5,492 nucleotides of DNA from NCBI GenBank assembly GCA_903924715.1, contig CAIYCP010000350.1, positions 1-5,492 of the forward strand, in the 5' to 3' direction. The stretch comes from an uncultured beta proteobacterium (GTDB lineage: Bacteria; Pseudomonadota; Gammaproteobacteria; Burkholderiales; Burkholderiaceae_B). Of this stretch, positions 1 to 5,358 are shown one piece after another. The translations under genes were made by a program, and so were the position numbers. The notes under the pieces are model-generated. The model searched no databases. It saw only the letters and a program-made list of their open reading frames with translations, and was not told where the DNA came from. The number at the start of each line of letters is the position of its first letter. Positions within the stretch are counted from its first letter, which is position 1.

Positions 1-622
1 CGGCGATCTTGCCGCCTTGCGCTGCCAAAAAGCGGCTTGCGACGCGCGTCAGATCGTGTCCAAACGCATAGTCAGCTGTCAAGAAATACCACGATTTTCC
101 TTTGACCATCCCTTGTTGCAACAACGCACGACCCAGTGTGTTCACATACATCGAGTTCGCGCACTCAACGTGAAACATAAACTTGTTGCAACTTTTGCCA
201 CGAAGTTCGTCAGAGTTACCACCGGTATTAATAAAAATCTTTTTGTTGCGCAAAGCAACCTGGCTAATCGCCAAGCCTGAGGCCGAATTGATTTCACCCA
301 ACAAGCACATCACACCATCACGTTCAAACATACGTTGGGCTTTACTTGCAGCAGTTGCCGGATTGACCGAATCTTCGGTGACGAGCTCAACCTGGCGACC
401 TGTAATGCCACCGGCCTTATTGATTTCGTCGACGGCCTGCTTGATCCCCATGGTGCCGTACTCACCCAAAGGGCCTAAAAACCCTGTCAGCGGTGTCAAA
501 TGACCAATGCGAATTTTGTCAGACTGCGCCTTGACGATCGCAGGCAAGCCCAACAGAGCCATCGCGCTGGCGGCCGAACCGGCTTGCAATAGCTGGCGAC
601 GTGATTTCGATGCTTCTTTCAT
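1..622 (-). CDS. ABC transporter substrate-binding protein, branched-chain amino acid (LivK/Peripla_BP_6) type, Tat signal; 3' end cut by window
   Basis: The frame is open from the ATG at 620-622 to the window edge and gives 207 residues with no stop. The family usually has about 390-420, so roughly half is missing. The N-terminus has a twin-arginine signal (S7-R8-R9-Q-L-L), a hydrophobic stretch at residues 14-30 and a likely cleavage site after KA32, so export to the periplasm by the Tat pathway is expected. The mature part opens with IRIGHLTPLTG (37-47), then has AVDEINKAGGITG (63-75) and a YAFGHDL segment (185-191), all typical of type I periplasmic binding folds feeding Liv-type ABC importers. 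GAGGAG at 628-633, five bases upstream, supports this start. It follows the Bug gene after a 177-base gap with its own promoter candidate, so it is probably a separate unit; permease and ATPase genes may follow outside the window. The ligand cannot be told: relatives bind amino acids, amides, urea or aromatic acids. Confidence 0.93.
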   Translation of the reverse strand, partial: MKEASKSRRQLLQAGSAASAMALLGLPAIVKAQSDKIRIGHLTPLTGFLGPLGEYGTMGIKQAVDEINKAGGITGRQVELVTEDSVNPATAASKAQRMFERDGVMCLLGEINSASGLAISQVALRNKKIFINTGGNSDELRGKSCNKFMFHVECANSMYVNTLGRALLQQGMVKGKSWYFLTADYAFGHDLTRVASRFLAAQGGKIA

Positions 623-627
623 TGCTG

Positions 628-633
628 CTCCTC
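628..633 (-). promoter_or_regulatory. Strong Shine-Dalgarno of the ABC binding-protein gene
   Basis: The minus strand reads GAGGAG five bases before the ATG at 620-622. It is the best ribosome-binding site in the window along with the one before the MaoC gene, and it fixes the start immediately ahead of the Tat signal. Confidence 0.75.
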
Positions 634-635
634 AG

Positions 636-646
636 TTTTTTATCGG
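636..646 (-). repeat. Shared leader element CCGATAAAAAA, copy 1 (before ABC binding protein)
   Basis: The minus strand reads CCGATAAAAAA here, and exactly 13 bases separate it from the ATG. The same 11 bases occur at 1809-1819, also 13 bases before the start of the Bug receptor gene. No other gene start in the window has it. An A-rich tract just upstream of a ribosome-binding site could enhance translation or be a small-RNA/Hfq target; that role is inference, and coincidence in AT-rich leader DNA is possible. Confidence 0.45.
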
Positions 647-664
647 AATCCTACTGAACCACTT

Positions 665-698
665 GCACGCATGTGCTGTCTTTGAGACTCTACTCAAA
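665..698 (-). other. Two small inverted repeats in the leader of the ABC binding-protein gene
   Basis: A perfect 6-bp stem (TTTGAG at 681-686 pairing with CTCAAA at 693-698, loop of 6) lies next to a 4-bp stem (GCAC at 665-668 with GTGC at 673-676, loop of 4). Both fall between the predicted promoter and the ribosome-binding site, so they would be in the 5' untranslated RNA. No U-run follows, so this is not a standard terminator. The stems are short and may be chance. Confidence 0.2.
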
Positions 699-720
699 AT
701 GCCCCTGCTTGCCCTAATTG

Positions 721-749
721 ACTATAGAAGTCAGCCACACTTTCGTCAA
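721..749 (-). promoter_or_regulatory. Sigma70-type promoter candidate for the ABC binding-protein gene
   Basis: The minus strand has TTGACG (744-749) as the -35 box, a spacer of exactly 17 bases, and TATAGT (721-726) as the -10 box, five of six matches to consensus in each. Transcription would begin near position 713-714 and leave a leader of about 90 bases before the ATG at 622. Its place in the largest intergenic gap, about 50 bases past the Bug stop codon, fits a promoter that starts a new transcription unit. Confidence 0.65.
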
Positions 750-799
750 TGCTCGTGGCATAGCACTTACCCTAGGAAGCCAGTCCCTTTGGCAGCCTC

Positions 800-1795
800 T
801 TAATCGACACGAGCCCCGGCGCGCTTCACAATGTCCGCCCATTTCTCAACTTCCTTTGACAAGTAGGGGTCAATTTCATCGACCCGCATGGGCTTAGACT
901 CAAAACCGCGGCTCTGCATTGCTTGGATGACTTCAGGATCGCACAGGACCGTCCTAGTGATCTCCCTTAAGCGAACTTTGAGTTCAGGCGAAATTCCAGC
1001 CGGCGCGCACAAGACCCACCATGCCGCCAGATCAAAATCACTAATCCCTTGTTGATCAACAGGAATCACATCTGGCGCCGAGCTTGAACGCGTTGAACTC
1101 GACACCGCAATAGGACGGATGCGACCGCCTTGAATCAACGCCATCACGGCCGCCGGGTGATAGAACATGAAATCAACCTCGCCCGCAGCCAAATCCGTTA
1201 GTGCACGCGTTGCGTCTTTGTAAGGGGCATGAAGCATGTCGACCCCCGTGCGAACTTTAATCAACTCTCCGGCCAATTGACCGGTCGTACCATTGCCCGC
1301 GGAAGCAAAAGTCAGCTTGCCTGGCTTATCTTTGGCCATTTGAACCAAATCCCCCACGCTTTTAATCTTCGAGTTCGCGGGGACCACGAGCAAGTTGGGT
1401 GTAATACCCATAACGCCAAGCGAATAAAAATCACTGAGCGCGAAAGGCAACTTTGAGAATAAAGCCTGGTTGATCGCGTTGGTCGTAATTGAACCCATCC
1501 CAAGCGTGTATCCATCGGGCGCCGCCTTAGCAAGATAGCTCATACCAATATTGCCACTCGCCCCGGCTTTATTGTCGACAATCACCTGGACGTTTATCGC
1601 CTTGCTCATCCCTTGTGCAAAAAGCCTAGCAACGACATCGCTGGTCGTACCCGCCGCAAAAGGCGAAATGATCGTCACGGTCTTATTGGGCCATGGCGCA
1701 GCTGTCGTATTTGACTGTGCACTGGCAACCGTCACCACTGACACCACCATCAGCAATAAACCACCACTCAACATACGGTTTAGAATTTTTTTCAT
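800..1795 (-). CDS. Tripartite tricarboxylate transporter receptor, Bug/TctC family
   Basis: This is a 331-residue periplasmic solute receptor, a normal length for the Bug family, which binds carboxylic acids and similar small anions for TctA/TctB-type carriers. A Sec signal peptide is clear: KK and R near the start, a hydrophobic core at about residues 11-23, and cleavage probably after VASA26. The mature part shows the family layout: WPNKTVTIISPFAAG (35-49), SD and AR in the first ligand loop (52-58), GASGNIG (78-84), AKAAPDGYTLGMG (89-101), SAGNGT (165-170), HAPYKD (189-194) and GGRIRPIAVSSSTRS (223-237). A modest AAGAGA lies five bases before the ATG. It sits 36 bases downstream of the MmgE/PrpD gene as the last gene of the apparent operon, so its ligand is probably the substrate of that pathway. 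No TctA or TctB gene is in the window, which is common for this greatly expanded family. The exact ligand is unknown. Confidence 0.94.
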   Translation of the reverse strand: MKKILNRMLSGGLLLMVVSVVTVASAQSNTTAAPWPNKTVTIISPFAAGTTSDVVARLFAQGMSKAINVQVIVDNKAGASGNIGMSYLAKAAPDGYTLGMGSITTNAINQALFSKLPFALSDFYSLGVMGITPNLLVVPANSKIKSVGDLVQMAKDKPGKLTFASAGNGTTGQLAGELIKVRTGVDMLHAPYKDATRALTDLAAGEVDFMFYHPAAVMALIQGGRIRPIAVSSSTRSSSAPDVIPVDQQGISDFDLAAWWVLCAPAGISPELKVRLREITRTVLCDPEVIQAMQSRGFESKPMRVDEIDPYLSKEVEKWADIVKRAGARVD

Positions 1796-1808
1796 TGATG
1801 TCTCTTTA

Positions 1809-1819
1809 TTTTTTATCGG
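1809..1819 (-). repeat. Shared leader element CCGATAAAAAA, copy 2 (before Bug receptor)
   Basis: This is the second copy of the 11-base element found at 636-646, again exactly 13 bases before an ATG. In the 13 bases between element and ATG the two leaders match at 6 positions, including C-A-x-C-A just before the start. It lies in the 36-base gap between the MmgE/PrpD stop and the Bug start. Confidence 0.45.
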
Positions 1820-1831
1820 TCAACGTAAACT

Positions 1832-3193
1832 TTAAGTCAAATCCCAGAAATTTTGCATATTTTCAAATTGCTCTAAAGCATCGATGCGTGCGATCAACTT
1901 TTGAGCCTGCTGCAAAGGCAACGCGTACGGCCCATTCGTCAAACAATCCAGCGCCTTTTGACGCACTTGCTCGTCTGACAGCGGTTTGCCCGGGGTGCCC
2001 GGGATTTCATTAATCGTACAGCTGAAGGTGTCTGCTGTCTTCGTCTTAATGCTAACGGTTGCCGGGGTAAATTTTCCTGTTTCAGTGGAATCGATTTCGA
2101 TTTTTATTTTTTTAATACATTCCATGATGGCAGGATCCAGTACGGCCTCTTCATCAATATCTTGCAGCCGAAAACGACCTCTTAATAATATGCTCGCCAC
2201 TGAATACTGCACGCTAAATTGGGCAGAAACCTGGGGGCTATCTCCGTAAGCAAACGCGGCCCCGACCAAACGATTCATGTAGGGCGTGATGCGCACCTTA
2301 CACTCTACGACTTGATCCGCTGAAAGTTGATGCTGCTCAACCAGCTGTTCAGTCGCGACAATCGCTGCATGGTTACAGAAACAACTCGGATAGTTTTTTA
2401 AGGTTAAGGTTTGTAGCAGATAATTTTTTCCGAGGCCACCTAGTGTACGTTCGCGATCAAGCGGCTCGTATAGCTTATCGAAGCCTCGCTCTCCCTCAAA
2501 CATCTGCTTCGGCGACGTGATGCCGCACTGCGCTAAAAAGGCTGCTTCAACGCCATCGCGTGCGGCAAAGGCCGATTGCAATCGCTTTACCAAAGCTCCT
2601 TCTACCAGCGACTGTTGGGTTCCGGCTGCCCGGCTTAACGCAATGCCCATCGCAGTATGAATGCCCGTCGCATTTAAACCGAGCATTCGTGCAGAGATTG
2701 CCGCAGAGGCAAACACCCCTAGGGTTGACGTCATGAACCAGCCTGGATTGTGAGTAATCCCCATACAAAGACGCACGTGCATTTCTGCACCTGCAATGTA
2801 GGCGGTCAAAAAGTCTTTGCCATTCATGGGCTGTCGATCAGCTAGCGCCATCAGCGCTGGGATAATGACGATATCCGGATGTGACGTTGCCTGATCGTGG
2901 ACGCTATCGAAGTCAAGCGCTGCTGCGTAAATGCCGTTGATAAACGCCGCCGACGTTGCCGGAAGATACTCGTTGGTTAACCAGACTCTGCTCTCTGGCT
3001 TGCCACCCTGTGCAGCGACCCAGGCATGCACTGGCTCAGTACCCGTTGCTCGCGAACCCGCCCACGCAACCGCTAGTGCATCTAATAGAAATCGCTTGGC
3101 ATATTGAATGATTTCAGCGTTCAAATCTGCATACTGAAGCGTACTCACCCATTGCGCCAATTGAACGCTCACTGACGATTCTGATGTTTTCAT
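1832..3193 (-). CDS. MmgE/PrpD family protein (2-methylcitrate dehydratase / cis-aconitate decarboxylase superfamily)
   Basis: At 453 residues this has the usual length of the MmgE/PrpD family, whose characterised members are 2-methylcitrate dehydratases, cis-aconitate decarboxylases and related lyases or isomerases of branched di- and tricarboxylic acids. The all-helical domain carries the signature LDFDSVHDQATSHP (93-106), with D94, D96, H99 and H105 as likely active-site residues. VKR around K203 is followed by DGVEAAFLA (213-221), and KNYPSCFCNHAA (266-277) supplies the second conserved basic patch. The smaller C-terminal alpha/beta lid covers about 260-400. At position 153, in GWFMTSTLGVF, there is phenylalanine where relatives as I recall them have a histidine. 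It lies 49 bases after the MaoC gene and 36 before Bug, inside the operon. A weak AAGG lies seven bases before the ATG. Such genes often accompany Bug receptors in Burkholderiales catabolic clusters; the substrate cannot be assigned, and true PrpD activity is unlikely given the lack of prpB/prpC neighbours. Confidence 0.92.
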   Translation of the reverse strand: MKTSESSVSVQLAQWVSTLQYADLNAEIIQYAKRFLLDALAVAWAGSRATGTEPVHAWVAAQGGKPESRVWLTNEYLPATSAAFINGIYAAALDFDSVHDQATSHPDIVIIPALMALADRQPMNGKDFLTAYIAGAEMHVRLCMGITHNPGWFMTSTLGVFASAAISARMLGLNATGIHTAMGIALSRAAGTQQSLVEGALVKRLQSAFAARDGVEAAFLAQCGITSPKQMFEGERGFDKLYEPLDRERTLGGLGKNYLLQTLTLKNYPSCFCNHAAIVATEQLVEQHQLSADQVVECKVRITPYMNRLVGAAFAYGDSPQVSAQFSVQYSVASILLRGRFRLQDIDEEAVLDPAIMECIKKIKIEIDSTETGKFTPATVSIKTKTADTFSCTINEIPGTPGKPLSDEQVRQKALDCLTNGPYALPLQQAQKLIARIDALEQFENMQNFWDLT

Positions 3194-3217
3194 CGGGATG
3201 CCTTATTGAAAGAAAAT

Positions 3218-3246
3218 AATCTAATCATTCGACTTAGACATCTCAA
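3218..3246 (-). promoter_or_regulatory. Weak internal promoter candidate before the MmgE/PrpD gene
   Basis: The minus strand shows TTGAGA (3241-3246, overlapping the MaoC stop codon), 17 bases of spacer, then TAGATT (3218-3223): five and four matches to the sigma70 boxes. It is in the 49-base gap, the widest one inside the operon, and could boost the MmgE/PrpD and Bug genes. AT-rich sequence gives such matches easily. Confidence 0.2.
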
Positions 3247-3713
3247 CTTGGCCGACGACGATATAAGATCGTCGCGATCATTTCTTGAACCGTTGTTTCA
3301 TGCTGATTCACAATATTGCGTTTAAAGGTAATGGTTCCACGATCGGGTTTACTCGACTCTTTTTTTTCAATCACGGTTGATCTCATCCGAATGGTATCCC
3401 CGTGTTTGACTGGTGCAAGCATGCGCCATTTATCGATCTGCACTAAGGCCAGCAGCGTGCCATCATTGATGCCGCTTGCATATTGCAGCCCTCCCGCCAC
3501 GCCATAAATCATCGGGCCATGCGCAATCGGCTCACCGAATTGCGTCGTTTTGCAGTACTCATAATTGGTATGCACCTCATTAAAATCGCCCGACAAACAA
3601 GCAAAATTAACAATGTCCGTACTGGTAATCGTGCGCGCAGGCGTCACGAACTCAAAACCCACTTCAAAATCTTCAAAATAACGGCCCCGAACGGGAGGTG
3701 TAGCGATTCCCAT
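3243..3713 (-). CDS. MaoC-family (R)-specific enoyl-CoA hydratase-like hotdog protein
   Basis: This 156-residue single hotdog domain is the usual length for stand-alone MaoC dehydratases, which add water to trans-2-enoyl-CoA to give 3-hydroxyacyl-CoA. The hydratase-2 motif is intact: SGDFNEVH (41-48) with the likely catalytic dyad D43 and H48 plus N45, then FGEPIAHGPMIYG (59-71), where H65-G66 begins the helix packing on the active site. The N-terminal YFEDFEVG (12-19) is also typical. A good ribosome-binding site, AGGAGA, lies five bases before the ATG and marks the start. It begins 16 bases after the thiolase-like gene, which favours co-expression. In steroid side-chain degradation, MaoC hydratases act next to a DUF35 protein and a thiolase-like aldolase, and all three are consecutive here. 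Some relatives instead act on mesaconyl- or other methyl-branched enoyl-CoAs, so chain length and branching remain open. Confidence 0.92.
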   Translation of the reverse strand: MGIATPPVRGRYFEDFEVGFEFVTPARTITSTDIVNFACLSGDFNEVHTNYEYCKTTQFGEPIAHGPMIYGVAGGLQYASGINDGTLLALVQIDKWRMLAPVKHGDTIRMRSTVIEKKESSKPDRGTITFKRNIVNQHETTVQEMIATILYRRRPS

Positions 3714-3718
3714 GTTGA

Positions 3719-3724
3719 TCTCCT
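3719..3724 (-). promoter_or_regulatory. Strong Shine-Dalgarno of the MaoC gene
   Basis: The minus strand reads AGGAGA five bases before the ATG at 3711-3713, within the 16-base gap after the thiolase-like stop codon. Confidence 0.7.
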
Positions 3725-3729
3725 GATGA

Positions 3730-4911
3730 TTACTGTTTATCTTTAGTCAGTATGAGCGTGCAATGCGATGAAAGCACACCCCCTTCGTTGTGTACCAAGG
3801 CTGTCTCAGCGCCCTCAACCTGCCGCGCACCCAGTCCGCCGCGTAGTTGACGCACAGCCTCAACGATTCCAAACAAGCCGCCGGCCGCCCCTGCATGTGC
3901 ATGCGATAGCATTCCGCCATGGGTATTGACTGGCAAACGACCCCCAATCCGGGCGTAGCCATCTTGATAGAAACTACCGCCCTCGCCTTGCTTACAGAAA
4001 CCGAGTTCTTCAAGCTCGATAATCGGTACGATCGAAAAGCAGTCGTATAACTCGGCGACGTCAATATCTGCAGGGCCGAAACCCGCCATTTTGTACGCGA
4101 TTTTTCCGGACTCGTGGGCACCAAACTCAGTCAGGCTTGGGGCACACATCAAATGCTCGTGCGTATGATATTCGCCGATCCCCGCCAGATAGACGGGTTT
4201 ACAAGGTAAGTCCTTTGCAATGTCAGCCGAAGTCACAATGAAGGCGCCCCCTGCATCTGACAGCAAACAGCAGTCTAGTATCTTGAGCGGATCTGCAATC
4301 GGTTTTGACTGCATCACATCTTGAATTGTCAGAGGCTTTTTCATATGTGCGTTCGGATGCAGGAGCGCGTGCGCACGGGTGGTCACTGACACCGCGGCCA
4401 TCTGTTCTTCCGTCGTCCCGAATAGCTCCATATGCCGGCGCGCAATCATTGCATAAAAAGCCGGAATCGACGGGCCATAGGGTTTTTCAAAATAAGGATG
4501 ACCAACCGCCATCAGCGCAGCAACGGCCTGATCGCGGCTTTGGCCTGTCGCGCGATTTTCTCCAGCGCAAATCAAGACGGTCTTGCAATGCCCTGCCGTA
4601 ATCGCTTCTGCCGCATGTTTAAGCATGACCGCCGGAGAGGCCCCGCCCACAACCATCGAGGCGGTATAGCGCGGTTTGATGCCCAGGTACTCGCAAATGA
4701 CGCTACCAAGCATAAAGTAAGGCTCGGTAAATGAGTAGGCAGTCAGCACCCCATCAATATCAGAAAGCTTTAAGCCTGAGTCATCTAAGGCACGCCGGGC
4801 GGCCTGAGCGTTCAGTCCTAAACCGCTCATCGTCGGCACTTTGCCAATATCTGATTCACCCACACCAACGATGGCAACTTTATTACGAATCGAGTTCATC
4901 GTCTGCGCCAT
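3730..4911 (-). CDS. Thiolase-like protein, SCP-x / lipid-transfer (Ltp2-like) type, probable acyl-CoA retro-aldolase
   Basis: This is a 393-residue protein with the full double thiolase fold: VAIVGVGESDIGK (12-24) at the N-terminus, ALDDSGLKLSDIDGVL (41-56), LSDAGGAFIVTS (217-228), and the C-terminal VNTHGGMLSHAHAGAAGG (328-345), in which H339 matches the GHP histidine of thiolases. The usual nucleophilic cysteine is missing: the loop reads MVVGGASP (86-93). The C-terminal CxG cysteine is also replaced, in LVHNEGGVLSS (372-382). This is the pattern of the SCP-x-like subfamily; characterised members such as Ltp2 are retro-aldolases that cleave beta-hydroxyacyl-CoA and need a DUF35 partner. 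Y289 in ELYDCF (287-292) may match a catalytic tyrosine of Ltp2. The ATG directly follows the stop of the DUF35 gene with no spacer, suggesting translational coupling. AAGGG ten bases upstream supports M1; M5 has no ribosome-binding site. Retro-aldol activity is inference; a non-catalytic or thiolytic role is possible. Confidence 0.9.
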   Translation of the reverse strand: MAQTMNSIRNKVAIVGVGESDIGKVPTMSGLGLNAQAARRALDDSGLKLSDIDGVLTAYSFTEPYFMLGSVICEYLGIKPRYTASMVVGGASPAVMLKHAAEAITAGHCKTVLICAGENRATGQSRDQAVAALMAVGHPYFEKPYGPSIPAFYAMIARRHMELFGTTEEQMAAVSVTTRAHALLHPNAHMKKPLTIQDVMQSKPIADPLKILDCCLLSDAGGAFIVTSADIAKDLPCKPVYLAGIGEYHTHEHLMCAPSLTEFGAHESGKIAYKMAGFGPADIDVAELYDCFSIVPIIELEELGFCKQGEGGSFYQDGYARIGGRLPVNTHGGMLSHAHAGAAGGLFGIVEAVRQLRGGLGARQVEGAETALVHNEGGVLSSHCTLILTKDKQ

Positions 4912-5337
4912 TTAGTTTGCACCCTTTTGCGCAAGATGCCTGACAAACTGTGGCACTTTGGCATCCGGCCCACGCGCTTCAAAACAAACTTTGACTTGAT
5001 CACCAATACGCGTCTCAAGTGCGTCTGGCCCCAAAATATTCGTCATCATACGCGGCCCTTCCTTAAGTTCGATCAGGGCAACCACATACGGCACCAAGTG
5101 ATCAAATTCTTTCATCGGCGCACGTCTGACCACGGTAAAACTATGAACGACGCCAAGTCCACTGGCTTGAATCCATTCAAGTTCAGTCGACCAACACGCA
5201 GGACAAAGATAGCGTGGCATAAAGTGCAGTTCTTTGCAGGCTTTACATTGCCTGATCATCAGACGCTCTTGATTCGCGCTATCCCAATACACTTGCGAAT
5301 CAGGATTTGCGACGGGAATCGGTAATTCAGAATTCAT
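4912..5337 (-). CDS. DUF35 zinc-ribbon / OB-fold protein, partner of the thiolase-like protein
   Basis: This 141-residue protein has the standard DUF35 build. An N-terminal helix (VYWDSANQERLMIRQ, 16-30) leads to a rubredoxin-like zinc ribbon with C31-x2-C34 and C45-x2-C48, then an OB fold from about residue 53 to 125 (LEWIQASGLGVVHSFTVVRRAP, 53 onward). It has no catalytic motif. Members bind a thiolase-like or HMG-CoA-synthase-like enzyme and are needed for its stability or activity, as in the Ltp2-ChsH2 aldolase complex and archaeal thiolase/HMGCS complexes. The downstream thiolase-like gene starts at the very next base, consistent with a one-to-one complex. Unlike ChsH2, where DUF35 is fused to a MaoC domain, the two are separate genes here. 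The ATG has AAGAGA seven bases upstream, and the gene begins 21 bases after the crotonase stop. All four zinc cysteines are present. Confidence 0.94.
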   Translation of the reverse strand: MNSELPIPVANPDSQVYWDSANQERLMIRQCKACKELHFMPRYLCPACWSTELEWIQASGLGVVHSFTVVRRAPMKEFDHLVPYVVALIELKEGPRMMTNILGPDALETRIGDQVKVCFEARGPDAKVPQFVRHLAQKGAN

Positions 5338-5344
5338 TATTTTT

Positions 5345-5350
5345 TCTCTT
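5345..5350 (-). promoter_or_regulatory. Shine-Dalgarno of the DUF35 gene
   Basis: The minus strand reads AAGAGA seven bases before the ATG at 5335-5337, in the 21-base, strongly A-rich gap after the crotonase gene. It is a moderate match, but there is no competing in-frame start. Confidence 0.5.
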
Positions 5351-5358
5351 TAATTGCT

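Noticed and set aside
779..793. Inverted repeat GCCA/TGGC with a 7-base loop just after the Bug stop codon, as a terminator
   Set aside because: The stem is only 4 bp and no U-run follows on the minus strand, so it does not support a rho-independent terminator.
17..803. Three plus-strand open frames (17-280, 183-503, 507-803) over the left end
   Set aside because: The first two and part of the third are antisense to the ABC binding-protein frame, which has a Tat signal and family motifs. The rest of the third crosses the intergenic gap and shows no domain.
1796..1831. TTGACC in the gap before the Bug gene as a -35 box
   Set aside because: No acceptable -10 box lies 16-18 bases downstream; that position falls on the bases just before and at the start codon.
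3888..3906. Palindrome-like TGCATGTGCATGC
   Set aside because: It lies inside the codons for the AHAHAG stretch of the thiolase-like protein and is explained by repeated His-Ala codons.
3747..4124. 125-residue minus-strand frame inside the thiolase-like gene
   Set aside because: It overlaps the thiolase-like coding region in another frame, lacks a recognisable domain, and the thiolase fold is continuous through it with no sign of a frameshift.
4897..4899. Alternative start (M5) for the thiolase-like gene
   Set aside because: No ribosome-binding site lies at a suitable distance, while the first ATG has AAGGG ten bases upstream and directly follows the DUF35 stop.
4927..5325. 132-residue open frame on the plus strand opposite the DUF35 gene
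   Set aside because: It is entirely antisense to a gene with a complete zinc-ribbon/OB fold; its translation is rich in basic residues, has no recognisable domain and no convincing ribosome-binding site.
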